Shown: positions 35,614-45,000 of the stretch, in pieces
Layout: each line of letters begins with the position of its first letter
How positions within the stretch are numbered: the stretch's first letter is position 1
From: Neorhizobium galegae
GTDB taxonomy: Bacteria > Pseudomonadota > Alphaproteobacteria > Rhizobiales > Rhizobiaceae
Direction: 5' to 3'
DNA length: 64,000 nt
NCBI RefSeq assembly: GCF_017877135.1
Contig: NZ_JAGIPH010000002.1
Span: forward strand, 124,001 to 188,000
The notes under the pieces: generated by a model
Database searches by the model: none
Told to the model about the DNA's origin: nothing
What the model saw: the letters and a program-made list of their open reading frames with translations, nothing else
Position numbers and translations under genes: made by a program

Positions 35614-36480
35614 TCAGGCCTGGACCTGCCCCTGACCCGCTTCCGAGGCGGGCGGGCCGGAACTCTGGCTCTGCATCTGGCCGTTTGCGGGCTGCACGGT
35701 GAGCGACACCGTCAGGCTTTCGCCGTGGGTCCCGACACGCATGCCGGAGACCGGGGCGCAGTCGTGATAGCAGAGGCCGGTTGCAAGCCGCACATAGCGG
35801 TCATCCGGGCAGATCTTATTGGCGGCGTCAAACCCCACCCAGCCGAGACCCGGAATATGCGCCTCCGCCCAGGCATGGGTCGCCACCTGTTCGACCTGAC
35901 CTTCCATCATCAGGTAGCCGGAGACATAGCGGGCGGGAAGCTTCGCCAGGCGCGCCGCCGCCACGAAGATATGGGCGTGATCCTGGCAGACGCCGGATTT
36001 GGCCTCCAGCGCCTCTTCCGCCGTCGTTTCCGCGTCGGTCGCGCCGGGCAGATAGGCCACCGTCTCGTGGATCGTCTCCATCAGGGTATGCATCTGCGCC
36101 AGCTCGCTGTCGCCTTTCAGCGAGCGGGCGAGTTCCCGAAGCAGCTTGCCGGGCTTGGTGCGCGGTGTGTCGCGCAGATAGAGCCAGAGCGGCACGAAGC
36201 CGGTATGGGGGCCAACCACGCCCGCCTTGTCGATGGTGTCCACCTCGCCTGCCGCGGTGATGCGGATGGTGCGCTCGCCGCCTTCGATGGACACAAGCTC
36301 CACATGGTTGCCGAACTGGTCGGCATAGCCGGCCTCCACCTTGGCGCCATCCACGCTGATCGCCCAGTTGATGACCTTCTGCGTCGAGCCATCGAGCGGC
36401 TTGAGGCGCAAGCGTTGCAGCGCATAGGCCACCGGCTCGTCGTAGAGATATTCCGTGGTGTGGGAAATTTTTAAACGCAT
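35614..36480 (-). CDS. Transglutaminase-like protease-fold protein
   Basis: 288 residues. N-terminal bacterial transglutaminase-like domain (MRLKISHTTEYLYDEPVAYALQRLRL), then the core with the catalytic cysteine in AKSGVCQDHAHIFVAAARL, histidine in THAWAEAHIPGLGWVGFD and aspartate in the following PGLGWVGFDAANK. A proline/glutamine-rich C-terminal tail. Forms an operon with alpha-E and ATP-grasp genes; the trio recurs across bacteria and is suspected of peptide modification. Confidence 0.9.
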   Translation of the reverse strand: MRLKISHTTEYLYDEPVAYALQRLRLKPLDGSTQKVINWAISVDGAKVEAGYADQFGNHVELVSIEGGERTIRITAAGEVDTIDKAGVVGPHTGFVPLWLYLRDTPRTKPGKLLRELARSLKGDSELAQMHTLMETIHETVAYLPGATDAETTAEEALEAKSGVCQDHAHIFVAAARLAKLPARYVSGYLMMEGQVEQVATHAWAEAHIPGLGWVGFDAANKICPDDRYVRLATGLCYHDCAPVSGMRVGTHGESLTVSLTVQPANGQMQSQSSGPPASEAGQGQVQA

Positions 36481-36504
36481 GACCTTGTCGTCCCCCGGCG
36501 CCGT

Positions 36505-37446
36505 CTATCGATAGAAGCGGTAGCCTTCTGATATTTCGGCGCTCAATTGGTTGTTCCGGTTGATGAAATCCTCCAGGAACTCGTGCAGGCCCTGGTCCAT
36601 CACGTCGGAAATGGAACCGCGCTTCAGCATGGCCTTGATCGTGGCTGCCGTATCATGCGCCTTGTGCCGCTCGCCGTATTCCTCCTCCAGGTAATGCAGA
36701 TTGCTGACGATCTTTTCGTAGCAATAGGCAAGCGAGCGCGGCATGCGCACGTTGAGGATCAGGAAATCGGCGATGCTCGACGGCTTGTACTCGCCATCAT
36801 AGACCCAGCCATAGGAGCGGTGCGCCGAGACCGAGCGCAGGATGGATTCCCACTGGAAATTATCCAGCGAGGAGCCGACCTGGCTGACAGCCGGCAGAAG
36901 CACGTAATATTTCACGTCGAGAATGCGGCTCGTATTGTCCGCCCGCTCGATGAAGGTGCCGATGCGCGAGAAATTGTAGAGATCGTTGCGCAGCATCGAG
37001 CCGTGAAAGGCACCACGGATGAGGCCGGCGCGCCGCTTGATCACGTCGATGACTTCCGGCAGGTCGGCGGCCTTCACCTTGCGCGACAGGAGCTGCTTCA
37101 GCTCGATCCAGCACTCGTTGGTGGCTTCCCAGGTCTCGCGCGTCAGCGCCGTGCGCACCATGCGGGCATTGTTGCGGCCTGATTCGATGCAGGACATGAC
37201 GCTCGACGGGTTGGAGGTGTCGCGCAGCAGGTAATCGATGGCGTTTGCCGCGGTCATTGTGTCATGCACGCTCGCATAGGCGTCGCGCACACCGGCACTT
37301 TGCAGCACGCCGTCCCAGTCCTCGTCGGAGGAGCCGGCCCGGGTCAGCGAGACACGAAGCCCCGCATCGACTAGGCGGGCGATGTTTTCGGCGCGCTCGA
37401 TGTAACGGAACATCCAGTAGAGGCCGTTTGCAGTTCTTCCCAGCAT
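36505..37446 (-). CDS. Alpha-E domain protein
   Basis: 313 residues, wholly alpha-helical. Begins MLGRTANGLYWMFRYIERAENIARLVDAG, the start typical of the alpha-E (DUF403) family, with recurring charged motifs such as FIERADNTSRILDVKYY. Family function unknown. Between the transglutaminase gene and the ATP-grasp gene, all on the same strand with short gaps. Confidence 0.9.
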   Translation of the reverse strand: MLGRTANGLYWMFRYIERAENIARLVDAGLRVSLTRAGSSDEDWDGVLQSAGVRDAYASVHDTMTAANAIDYLLRDTSNPSSVMSCIESGRNNARMVRTALTRETWEATNECWIELKQLLSRKVKAADLPEVIDVIKRRAGLIRGAFHGSMLRNDLYNFSRIGTFIERADNTSRILDVKYYVLLPAVSQVGSSLDNFQWESILRSVSAHRSYGWVYDGEYKPSSIADFLILNVRMPRSLAYCYEKIVSNLHYLEEEYGERHKAHDTAATIKAMLKRGSISDVMDQGLHEFLEDFINRNNQLSAEISEGYRFYR

Positions 37447-37458
37447 TGCTCTACGCCC

Positions 37459-38868
37459 TCAATCTTCCAGTACCCAGGTGTCCTTGGTGCCGCCGCCCTG
37501 GCTGGAATTGACCACCAGCGAGCCCTGCTTCAGCGCCACGCGGGTCAACCCACCCGGAATGATCTTCACCTTGTCCGACACCAGAACGTAGGGGCGCAGA
37601 TCCACGTGGCGGGGTGCTATCCCCTTGTTGACGAGGATCGGCACGGTCGAGAGAGACAGGGTCGGCTGGGCGATGTAGTTTGAGGGCCGTGCCTTCAGTT
37701 TTTCGGCAAAATCGGCGCGCTCCTTCTTGGACGCGGTCGGGCCGACCAGCATGCCATAGCCGCCGGAGCCGTGCACTTCCTTCACCACCAGCTCTTCCAG
37801 ATGCTCCAGCACGTATTTGAGGCTTGCGGCTTCCGAACAGCGCCAGGTCGGCACGTTTTCCAGAAGCGCCTTGCGGCCGGTATAGAATTCGACGATTTCC
37901 GGCATGTAGGAATAGATCGCCTTGTCGTCGCAGATGCCGGTGCCCGGCGCATTGGCAATGGTGATGTTGCCGGAGCGATAGACATCCATGATGCCGGGAA
38001 TGCCGAGCGCCGAATCCGGCCGGAAAGTCAGCGGATCGAGATAGTCGTCGTCGACGCGGCGATAGAGCACGTCGATCGCCTCGTAACCGCGGGTGGTGCG
38101 CATCTTCACCTTGCCGTCAATGACGCGCAGGTCCGATCCCTCCACCAGTTCCACGCCCATCGTATCGGCGAGGAAGGAGTGTTCGTAATAGGCCGAATTG
38201 TAGATGCCGGGCGTGAGGACGGCGACGCGCGGGCGCCCCTTGCAGCCGGGAGGCGCAAGCGAGGCCAGCGACTGGCGCAGCAGATAGGGATAATCCTCGA
38301 CGCGCTGCACCTTGTTCTGCGAAAACAGCTCGGGAAACATCTGCATCATGGTTTCCCGGTTCTCCAGCATGTAGGAGACGCCGGAGGGCGTGCGGGCATT
38401 GTCTTCCAGCACATAGAACTGGTCTTCGCCGGTGCGCACGATGTCGGTGCCGACGATATGGGTATAGACGCCGCCCGGCGGCTTGAAGCCGATCATTTCC
38501 GGCAGGAAGGCGACGTTCTTCTCGATCAGTTCGCGCGGAATGCGCCCGGCGCGGATGATCTCCTGCTTGTGGTAGATGTCGTCCAGAAAGGCGTTGAGCG
38601 CCAGAACGCGCTGCTCGATGCCCTGCGCCAGCCTTCGCCACTCACGGGCGGCAATGATGCGCGGGATGATGTCGAAGGGGATCAGCTTTTCGGAGGAATC
38701 GGCATGGCCGTAGACTGCAAAGGTAATGCCGGTCTTGCGGAAGATGTTTTCCGCGTCCCGCGATTTCTGGATGAGATGCGCCGGATCCTGGCTTGCATAC
38801 CACTCCTGGTAAGTCTGGTAAGGCGGACGCGGACTATTGTCCGCGGTTAACATTTCATCGAATGCCAA
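37459..38868 (-). CDS. Circularly permuted type-2 ATP-grasp protein
   Basis: About 469 residues from a TTG start at 38868 that reads LAFDEMLTADNSPR, as in relatives; the ATG at 38853 is the alternative. Motifs MVNRP-like segments are not seen, but YEHSFLADTMGVELVEGSDLRV, VKMRTTRGYEAIDVLYRRVDDDYLDP, NAPGTGICDDKAIYSY and VVKEVHGSGGYGMLVGP mark the COG2308 ATP-grasp family. Such enzymes form amide bonds using ATP. First gene of the transglutaminase operon. Confidence 0.9.
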   Translation of the reverse strand: MAFDEMLTADNSPRPPYQTYQEWYASQDPAHLIQKSRDAENIFRKTGITFAVYGHADSSEKLIPFDIIPRIIAAREWRRLAQGIEQRVLALNAFLDDIYHKQEIIRAGRIPRELIEKNVAFLPEMIGFKPPGGVYTHIVGTDIVRTGEDQFYVLEDNARTPSGVSYMLENRETMMQMFPELFSQNKVQRVEDYPYLLRQSLASLAPPGCKGRPRVAVLTPGIYNSAYYEHSFLADTMGVELVEGSDLRVIDGKVKMRTTRGYEAIDVLYRRVDDDYLDPLTFRPDSALGIPGIMDVYRSGNITIANAPGTGICDDKAIYSYMPEIVEFYTGRKALLENVPTWRCSEAASLKYVLEHLEELVVKEVHGSGGYGMLVGPTASKKERADFAEKLKARPSNYIAQPTLSLSTVPILVNKGIAPRHVDLRPYVLVSDKVKIIPGGLTRVALKQGSLVVNSSQGGGTKDTWVLED

Positions 38869-39277
38869 TGGTGCGTCCCCGGTTTTTGACCATAAGAGTA
38901 CAACGCAGATGGCAATGCAAGAACCATGCACAGTCCGCGTTGATTTAATTCAAAGGCGGCCGAAAGGGCAGGGTACGGTCGGTCGGCGGCAGCGGCAAGC
39001 GGCGCCAAGGCCTGTCGGACAGGCTACGTGATGGGGCGCTAAAATGCGCGGACACCTTGCGCCGCGCCACGATCGGCGGCGCCAAGTCCTTCAAACTATT
39101 GCGGCTGGACAGAAAACAGACAGGCGTTTGACGGGGCGTGCACAAAGTCGCGGCAGTTCCGCCGCCGCGGCGTGCGGGGCGCGCGGGACGATTTTTCCGC
39201 GTCTGCGGGGCAACGGTCTGGCGGGTGGTGTCAAGGGTTGCAACCGCCGGCAGTGCGTCCACGCGCACCCAAAGAAA
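38869..39277. other. Intergenic region, ATP-grasp promoter and helicase 3' region
   Basis: About 410 bp without a supported gene. The right end holds the helicase terminator. The left end should carry the promoter for the leftward ATP-grasp operon. Plus-strand frames here and through the helicase show no family resemblance. Confidence 0.5.
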
Positions 39278-39309
39278 ACCCGCGCCCCTCGGGCTGGAAG
39301 GGAGCGGGT
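39271..39309 (-). terminator. Terminator of the DEAD-box helicase gene
   Basis: On the minus strand ACCCGC...GCGGGT (39278-39309, with an inner CCC/GGG pairing) is followed by TTTTCTTT. It is 28 bp past the helicase stop. Confidence 0.65.
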
Positions 39310-39336
39310 GACGTTCTTTTGTCGGCTGGCAAAGGC

Positions 39337-40992
39337 TCAGGCGCGGTCGCGGTTGCGGCCGCCCTGGCCACCGGTGCGGTTTTCGCCGCCGAACTTTACC
39401 GGGCCACCATTGCCGGCCGGCTTCTGGCCGGGACGACCCTGGCCGGCGCGGGCCGTGCGCTGGGTTGCCGGCTCATGAGCGCCATGGGCGGCGTGGCCAC
39501 CCTTGCGCTCGCCGTTGCGGGCCGGGCGACCGTCGGGGCGGCCACCGGCCGGCTTCTTCGTCGCGCGGAAATCCGAGGTCGAGGCAAGATCGTTGTCGGC
39601 TTCGAAGCGGGGCGCTTCTTCGCCGCGGCGCTGGCCGCGGAAGGAGCGTTCGCCCAGTTCCTCGCCACGGGCCGAAAGGGCAGCGCCTTCCGGCGTGCGC
39701 GGACGCCGCGACGGACGATTTTCGGCGCGGCCACGGCCGGCACCTTCACCGCGTCCACCTTCAGAACGTCCACCTTCCGGGCGGCCGCGGCCGGCGCCAT
39801 TGCGGGCAGGGCCGCTACGGGCAGGCTTGCCGCTGGAGCGGGCAGGGCTTGCCAGCACCGTCGGGCGTTCGCCGGAGGCAACCGTGATCTCGATGTTCAT
39901 CAGGCGCTCGATGTCGCGCAGCAGGCGCGTTTCGTCTGGCGCGCAGAAGGCAATCGCGATGCCGTCACGGCCGGCGCGCGCGGTGCGGCCGATGCGGTGA
40001 ACATAGGCGTCGGCCACTTCCGGCAGGTCGTAGTTGAACACATGCGTGACGCCCGGGATGTCGATGCCGCGGGCTGCCACGTCGGTTGCCACGAGAACGC
40101 GGATTTCGCCGTCGCGGAAGGCTTTGAGCGCGCGCTCGCGCTGGCCCTGGCTCTTGTTGCCGTGAATGGAGGCAACCTTGAAGCCGATATGCTCCAGATA
40201 CTTGAACAGCTTTTCAGCGCCATGCTTGGTGCGCAGGAACACCATGGCGCGGCCATCGGGGTTCTTTTCCAGCGAGGCCTTCAGGAGTTCCGTCTTGTCG
40301 TTCTTGCCGTTGACGAAGTGCACATACTGCTCGACCTTGTCGGCAGCCTTGCCCGGAGGCGTGACTTCGACCTTGACCGGATCCTTCAGGAAATCGCCGG
40401 CGAGATCGGCAATCGCCTTCGGCATGGTGGCCGAGAAGAGCAGCGTCTGGCGCCGGGCCGGCACCATCTTGGCAATCTTGCGCAGGTCATGCACGAAACC
40501 GAGGTCCAGCATCTGGTCGGCCTCGTCGAGCACCAGGTAGCGCACGGTGGTGAGCCCGATGGCGCGGCGGCTGATCAGGTCGAGCAGGCGGCCGGGCGTG
40601 GCGACCAGGATGTCGGTGCCCTTTTCAAGCTGCATCTGCTGCTTGTTGATCGAAGCGCCGCCCACGACGGAATTGATCTTCAGCGGCGTGTTGCGCACAT
40701 AGCTTTTGAGGTTGGTGGCGATCTGGTTCACCAGTTCGCGGGTCGGTGCGAGGATCAGGGTACGCGTCGTGCGGTTGTCCGGACGCTTCTGTTCCTTCAG
40801 CAGCATTTCGATGAGGGGCAGGCCAAACGCTGCGGTCTTGCCGGTGCCGGTCTGGGCAAGGCCGATCATGTCGCGGCCTTCGAGCAGAAGCGGAATGGCC
40901 TGGGCCTGGATCGGGGTGGGGGTGTCATAGCCAAGGCTGGTTACGGCGGCAACGAGCTGCTTGGTCAGACCAAGCTCGTGGAAATTCGTCAA
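39337..40992 (-). CDS. DEAD-box ATP-dependent RNA helicase (RhlE-like)
   Basis: 551 residues from a TTG start (TTG ACG AAT TTC), with AAAAGGT upstream. Q-motif FHELGLTKQL and motif I AQTGTGKTAAF, DEAD motif, SAT motif, and the C-terminal HRIGRTARAG and RGIDIP blocks are all present. The last ~170 residues form a basic, arginine/glycine-rich tail (GRGRPEGGRSEGGRGEG) typical of RhlE. It unwinds RNA in ribosome assembly or cold adaptation. A leader hairpin at 41022-41039 precedes it. Confidence 0.95.
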   Translation of the reverse strand: MTNFHELGLTKQLVAAVTSLGYDTPTPIQAQAIPLLLEGRDMIGLAQTGTGKTAAFGLPLIEMLLKEQKRPDNRTTRTLILAPTRELVNQIATNLKSYVRNTPLKINSVVGGASINKQQMQLEKGTDILVATPGRLLDLISRRAIGLTTVRYLVLDEADQMLDLGFVHDLRKIAKMVPARRQTLLFSATMPKAIADLAGDFLKDPVKVEVTPPGKAADKVEQYVHFVNGKNDKTELLKASLEKNPDGRAMVFLRTKHGAEKLFKYLEHIGFKVASIHGNKSQGQRERALKAFRDGEIRVLVATDVAARGIDIPGVTHVFNYDLPEVADAYVHRIGRTARAGRDGIAIAFCAPDETRLLRDIERLMNIEITVASGERPTVLASPARSSGKPARSGPARNGAGRGRPEGGRSEGGRGEGAGRGRAENRPSRRPRTPEGAALSARGEELGERSFRGQRRGEEAPRFEADNDLASTSDFRATKKPAGGRPDGRPARNGERKGGHAAHGAHEPATQRTARAGQGRPGQKPAGNGGPVKFGGENRTGGQGGRNRDRA

Positions 40993-41349
40993 GTCGAATA
41001 CCTTTTCGGGGCGCCAAAAGCGTGCCGCCGGTGCGGCACCATGCCGTCCGGTCTGCTTCTGGCGTCAAGAACCCCGCGTGAAGTGGGAACTTGTCTGTGG
41101 AAATTGCTTCCCAGCGCTGGCCTCTTTGGGCCTTGAGTAAGTGCGCCTTGTTCCTTCTTCGCGAATATTCTCGTCGCAGGGCCAGCTCACGCGGCGGCCG
41201 GAAGGTGAAAGCTGATGCTGCATGTGCGTCTTTTGCACCTGAAAGTCAAGAGCCCGCGTCGAGATCGGCGCGGGCTCCTTTAATCGAGCGATGGTCTATT
41301 TGGGCATTATGGTAAAGGCTGCAACGCCCGACCGTCATCGCGCCTGCCG
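40993..41349. other. Helicase leader and promoter region
   Basis: 357 bp, no gene. Contains a perfect 7-bp hairpin (GTGCCGC-CGGT-GCGGCAC, 41022-41039), 30 nt upstream of the helicase TTG, that would lie in its leader RNA. Also holds the hairpin at 41250-41277. Confidence 0.5.
41250..41277. terminator. Hairpin downstream of the glycine-zipper gene
   Basis: GAGCCCGCG - N10 - CGCGGGCTC, a 9-bp perfect stem. On plus it is followed by CTTTAAT and on minus by TTGACTTTC. It most likely ends the leftward gene at 41350-41688. Confidence 0.5.
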
Positions 41350-41688
41350 TCAATAGGCCGGGCAGACGCGGACGCGGTAGGCATCGCCCCATTCATTCTC
41401 CTGCCATTCGAAATGGCAATGCGGGCGCGGCGCTTCGCGGTAGTAGGTGCGTTCATAAACCACCTGGCGCGGCGGGGGCGGCGGCGGCACATCATAGATG
41501 CGTTCTTCATAGACAGGCCCGCGCGGCTGCGAAGCGATCGCGCCACCGATGAGGCCACCAACCGTGCCGGCTGCGACACCGGCCCAGAAATGATCCCGCG
41601 CTTCAGCAGCAGGGGCGGTGGCAATGAGCGCGCTCGTCAGCGAAAGCGCGACGAGACCCGCAGTAAAACTCTTTCTGACAACTGACAT
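41350..41688 (-). CDS. Glycine-zipper secreted/outer-envelope protein
   Basis: 112 residues. Signal peptide (MSVVRKSFTAGLVALSLTSA, cleaved near AEARD), a glycine-zipper stretch FWAGVAAGTVGGLIGGAIASQ that could form a membrane-associated helix, then a proline-rich segment (DVPPPPPPRQVV). The C-terminus has paired cysteines (HCHFEW and RVRVCPAY), reminiscent of small BA14K/YMGG-type rhizobial proteins. Role unknown. Confidence 0.7.
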   Translation of the reverse strand: MSVVRKSFTAGLVALSLTSALIATAPAAEARDHFWAGVAAGTVGGLIGGAIASQPRGPVYEERIYDVPPPPPPRQVVYERTYYREAPRPHCHFEWQENEWGDAYRVRVCPAY

Positions 41689-42065
41689 GGCTCTGTTCCT
41701 TTCACCCGTCTGATCCGTTCGGGTACAGCAACAAGATCATCCTGGATCGCGGCGAATCTAAGGAAAAACAAACGGATAAGTCTGAACATCCGTTCATCTG
41801 GCGAAAGTCTGAGGTTGAAGTCTCGCGTGCTGCCGGCACGGGCTGATGGTATTGTGGCGAAATGGCGCCGGCTCAGTGGTAAAAGAATGGCAGGCCATTT
41901 TGGGTGTCTGCGGGTGCCTTTGATCGCGCATCCTCTGTCTCGGGCGCGGCTGAAGTGCCCCTCGAAACCGATTGTTAACCATACTGGTGCTCAAGTTCCG
42001 GTTTGATGCATCATGGTGCGAATCATGGGCGGTGGCGTCCGTGTGGCGGTTCGTTGGGGGATCGG
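41689..42065. other. Divergent promoter region with a CtrA-like half-site
   Basis: 377 bp between the glycine-zipper gene and the hybrid kinase. TTAACCAT at 41975-41982 matches the half-site favoured by CtrA in alphaproteobacteria; it lies 84 bp before the kinase start. No gene is seen. Confidence 0.4.
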
Positions 42066-45000
42066 GTGAGTAGCGATAGTGAACTTCTGCAGCGGGCCTG
42101 CGAAAGGATCAACGATCTCGACGTGCCGGCCTTCATCAAGGATGGGACGCTTCGGTACGTCTGCGTCAACGATGCCTACGCCCAACTATGCGGCGTCACG
42201 CGGGCGGCTTTTGCGGGGCTGTCCACGGGCGATGTTGCGCGCTCGCTGGAAGACGATGCGGCGCTCGACAAGCAGCGTAGGGCGCTGGTCTTCGGCAGCG
42301 ACGAGGTGGCACCGTGCCGGGATGAGGCAGGCGTCCTGCGCCATGAACTCAGCATCGAACGCTTCGTCACCGATGATGACCGGGCCTATCTCTTCGGCAT
42401 TTTCGAGCCTGTGGCATCTGCCGCCGTGCCGCAAGGCGCCGCCGATGAAGAAGGCGGAGAGGTGAATGAGTTGGCAAGCCGGCTGGCGAGCGGGCATGTG
42501 AGCCTCGAAATGCTGGGCACGGCGCTCGATCTCCTGGATGCCGGCATCGGCATTTTCAGCGAAACCGACGAGCTCCTCTATCATAACGAACAGCTGGGGC
42601 AGTATTTCGAGAGCCTCGGCGTCGCGCTTTCACCGCGCCTGAAGCTCGATCAGTTGGTCGAGCGGCTCTATGATCACAAGGCAGGCGTGCCCGAGGAAGA
42701 CGGGGCGGGCGATCGGCGCCGCGAATGGATCGAAGAGCGCATGCGCATTCTCCATCTGCAGAGCTGGCAGGCCATGGAGCCGCTGATGGATGGACGCTGG
42801 ATGCGTAGCGTCAACCGTCGGCTGGACAATGGCTGGCTGATCATGCTGCGGCTGGATGTCACCGAATACAAGGTACAGGAAATGCGCCTCGGCAAGAATA
42901 TCGAGGAGGCCGAGATCTTCCGTGCGGCCTTCGAGGATCTGCCGGTGGCCGTGTTCCTGCGCGACAGCCAGCGCCGTCTGGTCTATGCCAATGGCGCCTA
43001 TGAGACGATGCTGGGCAAATCGCGCAGCGACCTGATCGGACTTACTGAAGAGGACATGTTTCCGGACGATGCCGACCGTTTCCGCCGGGAAAATGAAGAG
43101 CTGCTCGCCAAAGGCGGCTCGATCGAGAAGACGGAGGATATTGCGCTTCCGCAAGGGACCAGCATCGCGGCAATCACGCGGCTGGCGCGCATTTCCTCAC
43201 CGGCAGGTGAGCCCTATGTCGTCGGCTCCATCACCGATGTCTCCCTGGTGCGCAAAGCCCAGAAGGAGGCTGAGCGGCTGCATCTTGAAGTGCAGGCCAT
43301 TCTGGATTCGCTTCCCGTCGGCGTTGCCATTCTCGATCGTAACCACGCCTTCGAATATGCCAATCGCAGCTTTCACGAACTGCTGTGCGGCGAAGGGGAG
43401 AGCTGCGGCAACCTTGCCGGTCAGGCATACCGCGACTTTCTGCGCACGCAATACAATGCGGGGGTCTATGGGCAAGACCCGGACGGTTTTGATGCCTTTT
43501 ATGCCGCGCGCCTTAAAGCACTCACCAGCCCGGACGATTTGCCGCCGATCGAGCTTTTGACCACGGAGGGCCGCACGCTTGTGATGTCGCGCGAGCATCT
43601 GTCCGACGCAAAGATGCTGCTGAGCTACATCGACACGACGGCCATGCGCCGGCGCGAGCAGGAGGTGCAGGAGGCGCGCGCCGCCCTCGAACAGCACGGC
43701 GCCATGATGCAGGATGCAACGAGCGTGATGTCGCAGGGGCTGTTGATCCTGCGCGAGGGGCGGGTGGTGTTTTCCAACGAGGCGCTCGCCGATATCCTGC
43801 AGGTGCCACAAGGCCTGATCCAGGCGGGAAAACCCTGGCGGGCGGTGTTTGCCTATATGGCAGCCCGCGGCGATTTCGGTTCGCCGGAACAGGCGGAGGA
43901 CACGTTTCGCTACTGGCAGACGATGGAAACGGAGGGCAAGGGCTTTTCCGCCTCGCTCTGCATCGAGGAGACCTGCTGGATCGACGTGGAGATGAACCTC
44001 AGCGGCAATGGCAACTGGCTGGCCGTCTTCACCGACGTCACCGAGGTGCGTCAGCGCGAGCGCCAGCTGGAACGGCTGCTGGAACGCGCCGAATCGGCCG
44101 ATCGGGCAAAATCCGAATTTCTCGCCAATATGAGCCACGAGATCCGCACTCCGATGAACGGCGTGCTGGGCATGGCCGAACTGCTGGCCAAGTCCAATCT
44201 GGATACGCGCCAGAAGACGTTTACCGATATCATCGTCAAATCCGGCAATGCGCTGCTCACCATCATCAATGACATCCTGGATTTCTCCAAGATCGATGCC
44301 GGGCAGATGACGCTGCGCAAGGCGGATTTCGATCCGGTGGACGCCATTGAGGACGTGGCAACCCTTCTGTCGTCCTCGGCGGCCGAAAAGGACATCGAGC
44401 TTCTGGTGCGCGGCGCCTCGACCCACGATACGGTGGTCGGCGATCCCGGCCGGTTTCGCCAGATCGTCACCAATCTCGTCGGCAATGCGGTGAAATTCAC
44501 CGAGAAGGGGCACGTGCTGATCGACGTGTCCACCACGCCACTCGATGAGGCGACGGTGTCCCTGACGATCCGTATCGAGGATACGGGCCTTGGCATTCCC
44601 GAAGACAAGCTGAAGACGATCTTCGACAAGTTTTCGCAGGTCGATACATCCTCGACCCGCCGCTACGAAGGCACGGGCCTCGGCCTTGCCATCACGGCGG
44701 GCCTTGTGAAGCTGTTCGGCGGCACGATCGGCGTTGAAAGCGTGCACGGCAAGGGCTCGGTGTTTTCCGTCACCCTGCCGTTTGCGGTCGGCGCCAGGCG
44801 CAGCATCAGCCAGCCCTCGACGGCGAGCACCCGCGGTGCCCGCATCCTCGTCATCGACGATAACCCGGTCAACCGGCAGATCCTCACCGAACAGCTGTCG
44901 CACTGGGAGTTTGACGCCGTTGCCGTGGACAGCGGCTTGGAGGGCCTTGCCGTGCTGCGCGCGGCGGCGGCCATGGGGGTGGACGTCGACGCGATCATCC

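Noticed and set aside
39172-41136. Plus-strand 654-codon frame opposite the DEAD-box helicase
   Set aside because: Antisense to a complete helicase; residues are repetitive Ala/Gly/Arg with no domain.
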